Positions 53,561 through 64,000 of a DNA stretch of 64,000 bases are shown here, piece after piece; positions within the stretch are counted from its first letter, which is position 1, and each line of letters opens with the position of its first letter. The position numbers and the translations under genes were made by a program. Under the pieces are notes generated by a model. That model was not told the origin of the DNA. It saw only the letters and a list, made by a program, of their open reading frames with translations, and did not search any database. The stretch spans positions 930,001 through 994,000 of the forward strand of contig NC_051130.1 of NCBI RefSeq assembly GCF_014839805.1, given 5' to 3'. Source of the DNA: Manduca sexta. Its lineage: Eukaryota > Arthropoda > Insecta > Lepidoptera > Sphingidae.

Positions 53561-53760
53561 GTTGGAGGGTTGGAGATGTGTTCACGAAGATACTTGCAGT
53601 CGCGTCCAGGAGATGATATGAGGAGTGGAGCACAAACCCTTGTCCCCTGTGGGACGACAGCGCGTGTGGTGTTGGACAAGTGCCGCTGTAACAGAGCAGC
53701 GCGCGGATTAGGGCTCACTAATGGTTGATACGGAAACTGAATATTCAAGTATGACAAAAT
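53561..53760 (-). promoter_or_regulatory. Conserved upstream module of receptor A
   Basis: It matches the module before gene B and the one at 45,890 (CGGATTAGGG, CTGTAACAGAGCA, CCCCTGTGGGACGACAGCGC). A 70-codon frame here ends in a stop overlapping the receptor start and is out of frame with it. TATA position not determined. Confidence 0.55.
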
Positions 53761-56700
53761 GATAAAGTGCTTTAATAATTATAATTATTATTGATACCTA
53801 CCTAAGACGCCTTCTAGATATTTTGCTCAAAATCATTTAATTTTTCACGACAGCGATCTGAAACCTTGTGCATTAGAAATGAAAAGATCGTGGCTAACGA
53901 AGATAATTAAATAATTGATTAAAATAAATTTGGATTATAAATGGATTGTTTTGGGGTAATATTTTCCTTTCAACCCAATATATTTTTATTAAAAAATAAC
54001 TCGGGAAGAAGTTAAGCTTAAGTTAACTAATCAGAAACAACTGCTTGGAATTTACAGTTCCCTTTAGCTTTATATTTACATTGTCGAGTTTGAATGCAAG
54101 CATCGGTTCCCAATACATTGTACGTGTTATATATTTGTAATGTTTTAATATTTCACTAATACGAGCAATATAAAATAACGAAAAAATAGACAGTACCTTC
54201 TGATGTCGATATTGTCATATCTTTTAGTACGGAACCATTCATTTCAAAGATCATGCTCGTGCAGCGAGCTACGTGGTAGTATTTCATGATATTTTCGATA
54301 TCTGCATTAATAATTTATCTGTTTTCTGTATATGCTTACTAGCTTAATTTAGTTCCGAAATATTTGGGTAAACAAGGTTTGGTTTCAGTTTCAGATATAT
54401 TGGAATATCAACGATTTGTTTATTCGCTACTATAATCAATCAATCGATTGTACCAACAATGTATGAATTAACTCCAGCATTAATATTATTTGTTACAAAG
54501 ATTAATAGATACATATATCATTATACAATCGGACTTGAAGTTACATAAGTTTCCTAAGAAATGACTGCTGACGCGTGTATGTATTGCGTACGTAGAACTA
54601 CATCTGTTCTGGTTTTGGATATAATGTTGGGTTTTACAAAATGCTCATTTTCCGGTATTTTGGATTTGTGAACGGTAAATGGTTGACCCCAAGGTTGACT
54701 GGAAAGAATGCCCAAGGCATTAAGTCTGCCTGTATACTATGTGTACAAAGTGTAAATAGATAAATAAATGACAATAAATTCATCCTCTTTTATTTATTTA
54801 TTTATTATTAGTAAAGATTTACCAACTAGAAATACATACAAAGCTTTAACATAGTGTGGATAATACAATAAACATTTAATTGTATGCTTCTAAATTACAG
54901 GTAAGTTCAACATTATTTAAAAAAATAATAATAATTAAAATAATGCAATTTTATCAATATATACATTATGCAACAACATTGAAAATAGTATGTCATCATT
55001 TTAAAATTTTTATATGGTAAATTATATGCAGGCACATTATACATAATTAATATAGGACGCAAGATTTATATAAAATCAAACATATTATTATAATCGTGAA
55101 AGTATTTTTTTAAATTGTTGTATTTTAGGTGAAAAATGTCAATATCACAATTATTATTATTGAACACATTATTAAATTTGTTCAGAGCATGGGAGAGAGG
55201 TGTACTTCTTCCATATTTATTACGACTACTTTTAATAGCAAAGTATCTGTAGTTAGCAACCCTAGCGCATGGTCTGGGCACGTTGATACCAATTTGAGAT
55301 TTACATAAGAGTTAACGTATTTGAGTCGAAAATTGGGGTGATACAACTTTTCCTAGCCCTAATGTCGCTACCGTAACTTTATGGAGTCGTTGGTAGACAA
55401 ACAAAACTCGACGTATCTTTCTCGAGAATATTAATATTTTCAAGGCTTTATTTACATCAGGATCGATGCTTTTCAATGCATGTGGTTTATTTTTAGCAGC
55501 AATCAATATCATGATTACAGTCTCATGAAATAAAGGAGTCAAGCATACTGTTGTTGTATTTCATAGATTCATGGTAGTTATCATCGAATATAAGAAATAA
55601 CAAAATTGAATAAGCTTTATGATACGTATTATACATTTAAACGTATAATTATTAGAGGGCTATTTATTTAATCATTTAAACAGCGAATTGTTTGTAGATT
55701 GTGTTATATTATAAATATATTTTTATAGGTTTTACATGGTTAAATTTTAATTGAAATGAAACCTTAAATTACGATTTTTTGGTACATGTCACCCTCTTAA
55801 ACCTAATACACGTAACAAATATTTCAATTGTATAAAATGCCTTTAAATTGAAAATGATGGACGTACTCAACTGTTGATTAGTTTAGCAATAATTTAAAGA
55901 AAGTGCATCGTCTGTTCACAATCATTGAATGGAACCCTGACCTCTCACCAAACTCACGTCTCAGAGGACCAAGATGCATGCTGTACACCTCATAACATCT
56001 CTTAGGCAGTACCAAAAATATTTCTGTACACTCACCAAACCTCTCGACATGAAAAACCAGCTATCTTGCGTCTAATATTAACTTCTTGTTCACTATGTTT
56101 GACTACGGTTTCTACCACGAGATCCAAACCTTCAAGTCAGTGCCATCGCTGGCGAAACTTTACTGCTAACCCATCTGCATAAGTATTATTTTATTTCTTG
56201 ATTATTTTCTCTTTAATATGTAATATCCGTAAAGCTTAATAAGTCTGGTGAGAATAGAATACGTGTTGTTAAATTCTTTGAATATAGTTTTTATTATTCC
56301 ATGAGAGAGCGTCTGGTTAAGAAATATCGATTTATTTGTTTCTGCCATTTAGCAGCAGAAGGCTATATTTACTCCATTTTGAAAGAACTATCTACTGTAT
56401 AGAGCATCCATCATCCTGAGACATTTGTGTCTCGTTGTAGTAGTCTGCAGTGGTCATGTGTCACGCTACACGTTTAATACATTTCATGCAGCGATTAAAA
56501 TAAACAACAAACATAAAGATTATTGATATTTATTTAAATCCCACACAAACACAATGCAGTGATCTAGAATTAATTATAATTAAAAAGTGCACGAAACTTG
56601 AAAGTGATCAACATTCAACTATTTTATTACTTAAATTATATTAAGTCATTATTTATTTAATAATAATACGATATTCTGTATAGTAGGTATAATTTCCCAA

Positions 56701-57177
56701 ACATTAAGTGAGATAGGTTTAAATTGTATCATCATCAGTCACATTAGATCTACTGCTGAAACTTCTCTAACGACTTTCAAACAAATCTACTAAAAGCGGC
56801 CTGCATCTAGCATGTTCTTCGATTTTTTCAAGTCTTCTATCCACCTTGTATAATGCGCAGTAACTTTACTAGTTGCAACGTCCTTTAACTTGGAACGCAA
56901 TGAGAGAACAATACTTCTAAGAATATTAACATAAATAGAAATTATATTTCCTGTCGGGATGATTTTTGCTACCTAGTCCGTAGGGGCCGTAGTCAAGATG
57001 CCTCTCTACGATCGATAATGCTAATAGAAAACTGGAACAAGTATGGGAATGACATATCCTCGATAAGTCTATGGCTACATAACATGTATGATGTAAGTTA
57101 TGTAATTAATTATATTTAATATGCCATTTTGCAAAATGGTGTTATTTAACTGTATACAAATAAATAAATAAATTGGA
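53761..57177. other. Spacer between receptors A and B
   Basis: 53,761-54,780 and 55,310-55,720 are cluster-specific upstream DNA also found near 47.7-49.1 kb. 56,420-57,130 is the 3' flank of gene B, matching 49,735-50,680. About 55,750-56,400 looks unique, with no supported gene. A LINE fragment lies at 54,785-55,310. Confidence 0.6.
54785..55310 (-). mobile_element. Jockey-type LINE 3' fragment
   Basis: The minus strand ends in an (ATAAATAA)-type tail at 54,785-54,806. Its coding end reads VANYRYFAIKSSRNKYGRST, then PLSHALNKFNN and DIFHLKYNNLKKYF, the terminal residues of a jockey-like ORF2 (compare the C-terminus at 275-2480). 5'-truncated near 55,310. Confidence 0.75.
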
Positions 57178-59257
57178 TTATGTAGTCCAGGTTCGTATTT
57201 GCAAAATCGCGATAATGGTAGTGACAGTGAAGGAGAGGTAAGACAGCAGACTGCGCACGTTGAGCGGCACCACGCGCCCCAAGCTGTACTGGAACGGGTT
57301 GCGTTTCAGGAACAGGAACAGCTTCTGGATCTCCTCGCGGTCTCGCTCGTCTGCACAAAAAAGTAAAAGTCTAAAATACATGAACAGACAGTCACAAAAG
57401 TAGCTGAATAAAGTAAAATTTCAAATCGCCTAAATATATGAGTTCTTAGTAACAATAATTTTTTCTTCACTAAAATAAACTTTAAAATATTTTAAATAAA
57501 GTAAAAAAATATTCTGATTGAACTTAAAGTATAGAAGCGTTTTGAAGTTTTCCGTTTTTCAGCTAGTCCTATGATTATAATGCCTTAGAAGAATACTTTC
57601 TTTTGGTTGCAGTACAGTCTAGACGATATTAAGCGTAAATTTAAAATATATATCATCCATGAAGATTCACGCTGCGGGAAAACTGTGTATTTTGTGCAGT
57701 ATTATTCTATTACCTATGTAACATTTTATTGGTCTTGAGAAATAGAGACCGTGGTTACAATCTGCAGAATACATGTAAATGTTAATGGACTGTTTTGGAA
57801 GGACTGATAAGCAGGAAAGATTCAAGCATACCCCATTTCGTGACTTACTTTTACAAGCGATGCGCCTGTCCAAAGCGATGACCAACATCTTCTGCGTCTC
57901 CATTGACACCAGGTCTGCCAGTACAGCTGACAGGATCAGCGGCGACAAACCCACCATAACCTCCAACATGAACCAATAAAAATCCAAATAACTAAACATC
58001 TGCAACAATATAGGTTACATATGTCTTATTATTTTCTTTAGAAGATCGAAATATCATTAAAAGCAGAATGGTCATAAAACCTACATTGGCTGATACCTCA
58101 TTTAGATAATAATGCATAAATCCTTCTCCGCTCAGAACAATGACAAGCACTTCTCCGAAATCTAGAAGCCACGGACCAATAGACAATTTATTTGCTGTGA
58201 GCTCCATCTTGAAGGAGGTGTCACACGTGTGGAAGTCTCTTGGTTGGTTCTTCCATTATTCATTATTGTAGCAGTGATTTAAAGTTATTCATTCAAAACT
58301 GGACACTTTGGACCATTCGAGAACGTAGTAAATTATATAAGAGAAAAATTTTATTCACCTGGGAAGCGCCTAACTTCATAGAGTAGAGAATAATAATTGT
58401 CCCAAACGTGTAATATAAAGTTGAAAAAACGACAAAAACAAGAAGCTGAAACAAAATAAAATTAATGCATTATTGTGTAACTTCTGACAGGCGTCAGACG
58501 TTAGTGGGGCTGATACAAGATTGCTATAATATTGCGCTGTGCAGTCTCCTGCAAGATGTGGACGTGCGTGGACCTCAGTAGAACAAATATGAAGTATGTC
58601 TGTTACCTGCAGCTTCACAGTGCCGTCGATTGCCTCCAGCCCGTCCATGATTGCCTCATACATCTGTATGTACCGGCGCGGATGATGCTGGCCCTGGATT
58701 CTGCAGTCGAAGTCGTTGCTCTGCAGCGTCTGCCGCATCAGCCTCACGCGAGTGTACACCAGAGCGAACACAAATAATAAAGGTGACCTCCCAATTATCA
58801 TACTAAACCACATAATGAAATCAATTAGAGCATCAACACATTTCGCTACATTGTTTTCCTCGTGCAATATTAGAATTCGTGAGAAATAAGAGAGCATCAT
58901 AAGAAACACAACGCAAATATATCCAACCAGACATACGCGCATCAGTCTGTAGGTGCTCACGCTTATGTCAATGAACGACGTCTTCTTATAGTACTGCAGT
59001 AAGTACTTATTACTCTTCAGCAAAGAAATTAACATATACAAGATGTATTCCATAGATGAGATACATGCTAAAATTTTCAAAACAATATAATCATAAACCA
59101 AAAGATTATAACAGAAAGTGATACTTGCGCAAATAAGAGAACAGTAAAGCCTCGCCAGCCATCGCACTGGAGTGGAGGTTTGAAACTCGTGGTAAAAACC
59201 GCAAAAAAATCTAGTATACGAATAAAAGTCAATGTTGCACACTAGCTGGTCTGGCAT
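57178..59257 (-). CDS. Gustatory receptor B (complete, four exons)
   Basis: Exons in order: 59,257-58,607 (651 bp), 58,445-58,359 (87 bp), 57,999-57,849 (151 bp), 57,350-57,178 (173 bp, stop TAA). Lengths and phases are identical to gene A, giving 353 aa. All donors are GT (GTAACA, GTGAAT, GTAAGT) and all acceptors AG (TTTCAG, TTGCAG, GTGCAG). Seven hydrophobic segments are present; the C-terminal signature reads TTIIAILQI. It differs from A mainly in residues about 120-165 (TM3, the following loop and the start of TM4), while residues about 14-94 are encoded by nearly identical DNA. Introns are free of the insertions seen in A. The upstream module lies at 59,258-59,460. Function as for gene A: probably a contact chemoreceptor channel, ligand unknown. 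Confidence 0.9.
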
Positions 59258-59460
59258 GTTGACGGGTTTGAGATGTGTTCACGAAGATATTTGCAGTCGC
59301 GTCCAGGAGATGATATGAGGAGTGGAGCACAAACTCTTGTCCTGAGAGTGGCGACAGCGCGTGTGGTGTTGTTCAAGTGCCGCTGTAACAGAGCACTCGG
59401 GGCTAATTAATGAAGCGACGCAGCGCGCGGATTAGGGTTCGTTAATGTATGATACAAAAA
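59258..59460 (-). promoter_or_regulatory. Conserved upstream module of receptor B
   Basis: It matches the module before gene A and at 45,890 and 47,556: GCGCGGATTAGGGTTCGTTA, CGCTGTAACAGAGCACTCGG and GAGTGGAGCACAAAC. It differs from A by a short insertion/deletion near CTGAGAGTGGCGACAGCG. Confidence 0.55.
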
Positions 59461-59879
59461 CTCAATAAATATTTTAGTATGACAAAAGAATAAAGTGCTA
59501 CAATAATAATTTTTCTTGATAACTTAAAATACCTTCCACGTATTTTGGACAAAATCATTTAACTTTTCACACCAGCGATCTGAAAACTTGTGCACTAAGC
59601 AAAAGGTCGTGACTCGTGACTGAATTAGATAATTAAAAAAAAATGTACTACAACCGCTCTGAGCTCTCAGGTGCTATCTCTGGGTTATAGTTTTGAATTA
59701 AGTGATATTGGGTTTTGAAATAAAAGTACTTTCCACATTTATCGCAGTTTTTTTACATTTAATTGTCTCCCGGCGTCTCGAAGATTTTTCTGCCTTTATA
59801 CGTCTCGGGGCGAACTATGGTGTTTCTAAAAGCCAAAATCAAAGTTAAAGTTATATAATTTTGCTTTTAAATTTAGCTG
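59461..59879. other. Spacer
   Basis: The left part continues the receptor upstream DNA. About 59,750-59,810 contains CTCCCGGCGTCTCGAAGAT and TACGTCTCGGGGCG, a decayed relative of the hairpin sequence at 2481-2620. No gene. Confidence 0.5.
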
Positions 59880-60740
59880 TTAACGGTCCGATCTACGCAG
59901 AATGAGCTCAGTATCTTGAAGTCTGGCAGCCGGTCTTTTGGGTTCCGATTTAAATAAATGTAGAACAGGCATGTTCCAAGCATCTTCTCTATTGATATAC
60001 GCTTTTAATCATTTTAATAGACTCGCGAATCAATCTAGGTAGGAATCGGTGCTGTTTGGCAGGAATTTGTAGCTTGTCTAGTCGTAGATAATGATTGGAG
60101 CCTTCTTCAGAATGTTCAGCAAATGCAGACATCGTAGAGCGTCGGTGTTTCACATCAACGATATGTTCTTTTACGCAGGTCCCTATATTCCTTTGTGTAT
60201 GACCTATATAAGACAGGAAACAGTTACAATCTGTCTTGTATATGCCTGGTTCTTGTAGAGGTATATCGCACTTGACAGGTGGTAGAAAATGAATGATCTT
60301 CTTAGGCAGTTTAAAATAAGTTTTGATGGAAGCACGGTTCAGGATAAAGTTTATCTATTTGGTAACTCCTCTTACATATGGTAATATTATCAGAAAAAAC
60401 GTGTTCTGATGATGAATTGAACGCAACAGTGGCTGGTTTCATTCGGTTTTTGTGACGGCGGCGTGCAATTTGGAGCTTGTACCTGTTACCTTTAGTCACA
60501 CATTCCTTGTGCTCTCTGAAAGAAAGATTTGCCCACGGTAGCTAACTGTTTTGGATGATGATTAGATTCACCGTTCAGATATTTATCACTATGGGTCTGT
60601 TTTTCATACTCAGTATGACTTAAAGCCTGATCAGATTTACGGATGATTAAAACATCCAAGAAGGCAAGAGATTTATTGTGTTCTAACTCCATAGTAAATT
60701 GGATTTTATTATTAAAGGAGTTAAGGTGCTTTAAAAACTT
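59880..60740 (-). pseudogene. Penelope-like retroelement remnant with GIY-YIG endonuclease
   Basis: The minus strand encodes, in order, the RT C-terminal segment LKHLNSFNNKIQFTMELE, SLAFLDVLIIRKS and HSDKYLNGESNHHP, characteristic of Penelope-like elements. A linker follows, then a GIY-YIG endonuclease with EPGIYKTDCNCFLSYIGHTQ and VKEHIVDVKHRRST, ending near RFLPRLIRESIKMIK. Penelope elements join an RT to this nuclease. Frame changes near 60,495 and elsewhere, and a stop after SVYQ, show it is inactive. The RT catalytic core is absent (5'-truncated near 60,740). It sits between receptors B and C. Confidence 0.85.
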
Positions 60741-60954
60741 TTTTATGTAGTTTTTCAGTCATGTGATATATCTAATGAGGCGGAAGCTACGACCAATCAA
60801 TTAATGCCCCCCATGTTCGCATTATACAGGATACTTGTATTCCTGAAGCGGTTAAACAACCTTTATTTTTCATTCTTTGGTTTAGCGGAGAAAGTGCGTT
60901 ATGACTACCATCCAGCATTCATGGGAGTCACCTCGGTGATTATTTTTGTATTAC

Positions 60955-61265
60955 CGTGCTTTACGCCCCAGCGTTGAGCCGCCCGGATTTGATGACGACT
61001 TTCAGGCGACTGCCGGGCCAAGCCCCTAACCTATATATAACGTACCAACTAAAACGCCGCGTTGGCCCTCATCGGCGCATTAGGGACGGCTACGTGCTTC
61101 TTTTGACGATGGTGTCTAAGTCATTGTCCGCAGCCGTCGCTGCACGGTGCCGCCTATTGCGGCCTGTCTCCTATCTGGCTCAGAATCCCCCGCGCAGCCA
61201 AAAGACGTTTTCGGCGTCAACGGCAGCATGAAGCCTACCTTCCACGCTGCCGTGCATCCCGGGGG
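60955..61265. other. GC-rich insert of unknown family
   Basis: About 310 bases of GC-rich, CpG-rich DNA in AT-rich surroundings (GTTGAGCCGCCCGGATTTGA, CATCGGCGCATTAGGGACGG, CATCCCGGGGGTCATCAC). A 91-codon plus-strand frame covers it but has no recognised domain. It interrupts the region homologous to the 3' flanks of genes A and B. It may be a transposon or a retroposed sequence. Confidence 0.5.
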
Positions 61266-61289
61266 TCATCACAATGTACGAAATGCACA

Positions 61290-62214
61290 ACGGTAGTCAT
61301 GTGTCACGTTACACGTTCAATACATTTCATGTAGCGATAAAAATAAACGACATAAAGATTATTGATATTTATTTAAATCCCACACAAACACAACGCATTG
61401 ATATAAAATTAATTAAAATTAAAAGGTGCACGAATCTGGAAAGTAATCATCATTAAACTACTTTGTTTCTTAAATTATATTGTTATTATTTATTTAACTA
61501 TATTACGATATCCTGTATACGTAGGTATAATTTCCCAAACATTTAGTCGGATAAGTTTGAATTTTATCATGTACGCAGTTCCTCCTGTAACATTAAGTGT
61601 CTTATATCATCAGTCACATTAAATCTACTGCTAAACCTTCTCTAACGATTTTGAAACAGATCTATGAAAAGCAGCCTGCATCCAACATGTTCCTGCGACT
61701 TTTACCAGTCCTCTATCCACTTTATACAATGCTCAGTATTTATAGTGGTTACAAGGTCCTTTATATCGTAACACACCAGTGTGAGCACAATACTGCTCAG
61801 TGACAGAATTAGAAATTACGGTATTACCTGTTCGAATGGTTTTTGTTACCTGGCAGACCTTAAGTTAACACACTAGGCCGTAGTCAAGATGCTTCTCTAC
61901 AATCGTTAACGCTAATAGAAAACAAGAATATGTATGGAAATGACTTATCGTATCGATAAGTCTATCGCTACGTTAACGCTAAGGGTTATATAAAGCCATC
62001 TGTCTTTGGCCCCTCGTTCGTTGGATTACATATTAAGAGATTCCAGGGACGGGATTTATTATTTGGCTTCTCAGTGGTAGTCTCACTAGTATGCCTATCG
62101 GAAGACCAAAAATTCCAAGTCACACTGGCTTTCTTAGTGACTTGAAATCTTGACCTATATTTTGAAGTTTACATAAAAAAATATATTTGGTTTATGGCAT
62201 TTTACATAATGGTC
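61290..62214. other. 3' flank of receptor C (duplicated segment)
   Basis: GATTATTGATATTTATTTAA, CCCACACAAACACAACGC, TATAATTTCCCAAACATT and TTCCAAGTCACACTGGCTTT recur after genes A and B. It marks the third unit of the cluster. Confidence 0.7.
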
Positions 62215-64000
62215 TTATTTAACCGTATCCAACATAAATAATGTAGTCCAGGTTTGTATTTGCAAAATCGCGATAATGGTAGTGACAGTGAAGGAGAAGA
62301 AAGACAGAAGACTGCGCACGTTGAGCGGCACCACGCGCCACAAGCTGTACTGGAACGGGTTGCGTTTCAGGAATAGGAACAGCTTCTGGATCTCCTCGCG
62401 GTCTCTCTCGTCTATACAAAATATTAAGCGTCTGTAATATTATATTATGTATAGTCAATAAGTGTAGCTGAATAAATTAAAATTTCAAATCGCATTTAAA
62501 TAATTGTATTCTTATCAACATTTTTTTTTTTTCACTAAAATAAACTTTAAAGAGTTTAATATATTTTGGATAAAGTAGAAAAATATTTTGATCGAAGTTA
62601 AAGTGTAGAAGCGTTTTTAAGTTTTCCATTTGTTCAGCTAGTTCTATAGCTGACTAAATACTGTGATTGGTAGCGAGTAGAAGGGTTATCTATTTATAAA
62701 AAGAAAGAATAATGACAGGAAACAAATGATATTTAGAAAAAAAAATATGCACAAATATAATATATTTTTGGCTGCAGTTCAGTCTAGGCAGTATTGCAGT
62801 GTTGAACTTATAATGTATAGGTCATTTATACATTGTGTTAAGAAATGAAACCACATATTCGTCTTTGCCTCGACTAAAATTGTGTCAAAATTTATTTCTT
62901 TCATTTCTTTTTTCTGAAATGAATTTATTTCATTTGTTAATGATGGTTTTGTCGGGTGTTTTTGAGTTATCCCAAAAGACTATTAGAGCAGTCCACTATA
63001 GAGCGCGCCAATGTAAATTCACTGTTTTTCTTGACGAGTTGAGACTTTTCCACCCTCACACCAACCACTACAACTCCTGTAAGCCAGGATCAGCAGTGGC
63101 ACGCATTTTATGACACCGAGCGGTGAAGCTCGGCGAGTCTCAGAGAACACTAATTTGTCATTATCCCGCAACGAAATGAATTAAATAGAAAGTTGGGGAG
63201 GAGTTGGAAATATTATTTGTCCACTTCCCTTCATAGCAAAGCGGGAGACAAAAATTTACGAGTAGACAAGATTAAAGCATAGTTCATTTTGTTACTTACT
63301 ATTACAAGCGATGCGTCTCTCTAACACGATGACCAACATATTCTTCGTCTCCACTGTTACCAGGTCTGCCAGTATAGCTGACAGGATCAGCGGCGTGCAA
63401 CTCATCATAGTCTCCAGTATAAACCATATGAAATTAAAAATAATAGAAATCTGCAACAATTTAGGTTTACTTAGATCTTATTTTATTTGTGAGAAGATGT
63501 CAATAAAGAAGCAGAATATTCGTAGAACTTGCATTTTCTCATTCTAAGTTTTGATATAAAATCATAAATCATACGAAATCAAACGAAATCTAGAAATCAG
63601 CTGGTGTGAGCTTCATTATGAAGTATGAGAGCCTCTTGGTTGGTCTCTTTATTCATTGCTGTAGTTATTAATGTTAAATTATTATTTAAAATTTTACCAC
63701 TTTACGACCATTCGAGTATTAGAATTGCAAACAATTTTACTTCACCTTGTCATCGATACGCTTCAAAACGTAGAGACCATACATTGTCCCAAACGTGTAG
63801 TACGAAGTTGAAAAAACGATGAAAACAAAGATCTGAAACCAAGTAGAATTAATGACAATCGGCAGAGGATAGTTGGGCTGGTATCAGAATGATGTAATAT
63901 GGCGCTGTGTAGTCTCTTGCAAAATGTGGACGTATATACGGGCTTTAGTGCCATGAATAGGGCTGATATCTATTACCTCTAGCTTCAAATCGGTGTTGCT
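62215..64000 (-). CDS. Gustatory receptor C (3' part; runs off the window)
   Basis: Visible exons in order: 64,000-63,977 (last 8 codons of exon 1, ending SNTDLKLE), 63,832-63,746 (87 bp), 63,450-63,300 (151 bp), 62,411-62,215 (197 bp). Splice sites and phases (0, 0, 1) match genes A and B, so it looks functional. Exons 2 and 3 have diverged (YYTFGTMYGLYVLKRIDDK; ISIIFNFIWFILETMMSCTP), but the last exon is close to A and B. Loss of the ancestral stop (ACATAA to ACATTA) adds seven codons, LFMLDTV, then Lys and TAA. The signature reads TTIIAILQI. The start and most of exon 1 lie beyond 64,000. Same role as the neighbours by family; ligand unknown. Confidence 0.85.

Noticed and set aside
1..64000. 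CRISPR arrays, rRNA genes, intact tRNA genes
   Set aside because: No regular spacer-repeat arrays were seen. tRNA-like A- and B-boxes occur only inside SINEs, without a cloverleaf or CCA-end context.

Overview
The window looks like a moth or butterfly (Lepidoptera) nuclear genome. It has spliced genes with GT/AG introns, AT-rich intergenic DNA packed with transposable elements, tRNA-derived SINEs and RTE LINE tails ending in (GAT)n-type repeats, a jockey-type LINE whose ORF1 combines a PHD-like finger with an FP25K-like C-terminus, and an expanded gustatory-receptor cluster. No prokaryotic feature, CRISPR array, rRNA or intact tRNA gene was seen. All family names rest on motif recognition by eye; no database search was run.

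Region 1 (1-10.4 kb) is a transposon graveyard: a broken jockey-type LINE on the minus strand, a perfect 60-bp-arm hairpin insertion with a 12-bp target duplication, a decayed Ty3/gypsy element with one recognisable LTR, and a 788-bp foldback element sitting inside that gypsy element. Dispersed Lepidoptera repeats follow.

Region 2 (10.4-29.3 kb) holds two tandem secreted carboxylesterase paralogues on the plus strand with identical exon lengths (1265 and 268 bp). Copy 2 is complete: exon 1 at 17,960-18,139 carries a signal peptide behind a TATA/initiator-like promoter, and exons 2 and 3 lie about 9.1 kb downstream, giving 570 aa. Copy 1 (exons at 10,383 and 12,511) has no visible exon 1. Both keep the Ser/Glu/His triad with GCSAG at the nucleophile elbow, and both end in a hydrophobic tail that could be a GPI-anchor signal. 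The large intron of copy 2 contains a three-level nest: an old LINE fragment, split by an RNase-H-bearing LINE with a 10-13 bp target duplication, itself split by a gypsy element with two identical 273-bp LTRs. That gypsy element has one open 1170-aa ORF lacking RNase H and the integrase core.

Region 3 (29.3-45 kb) has no host gene that I can support. It contains a structurally complete LINE (32.9-38.0 kb) with both ORFs open and a poly(A) tail, plus RTE-type LINE fragments, SINEs and unexplained unique-looking DNA.

Region 4 (45-64 kb) is a gustatory-receptor cluster on the minus strand made of repeated segments of about 5-6.5 kb. Two complete four-exon genes (A, 50,685-53,560; B, 57,178-59,257) each encode 353 aa. 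A third (C) runs off the right end of the window, and a wrecked inverted copy lies at 46,134-46,597. Copies A and B are a mosaic of identical and diverged tracts. A Penelope-like remnant with a GIY-YIG endonuclease (about 59.9-60.7 kb) lies between B and C.
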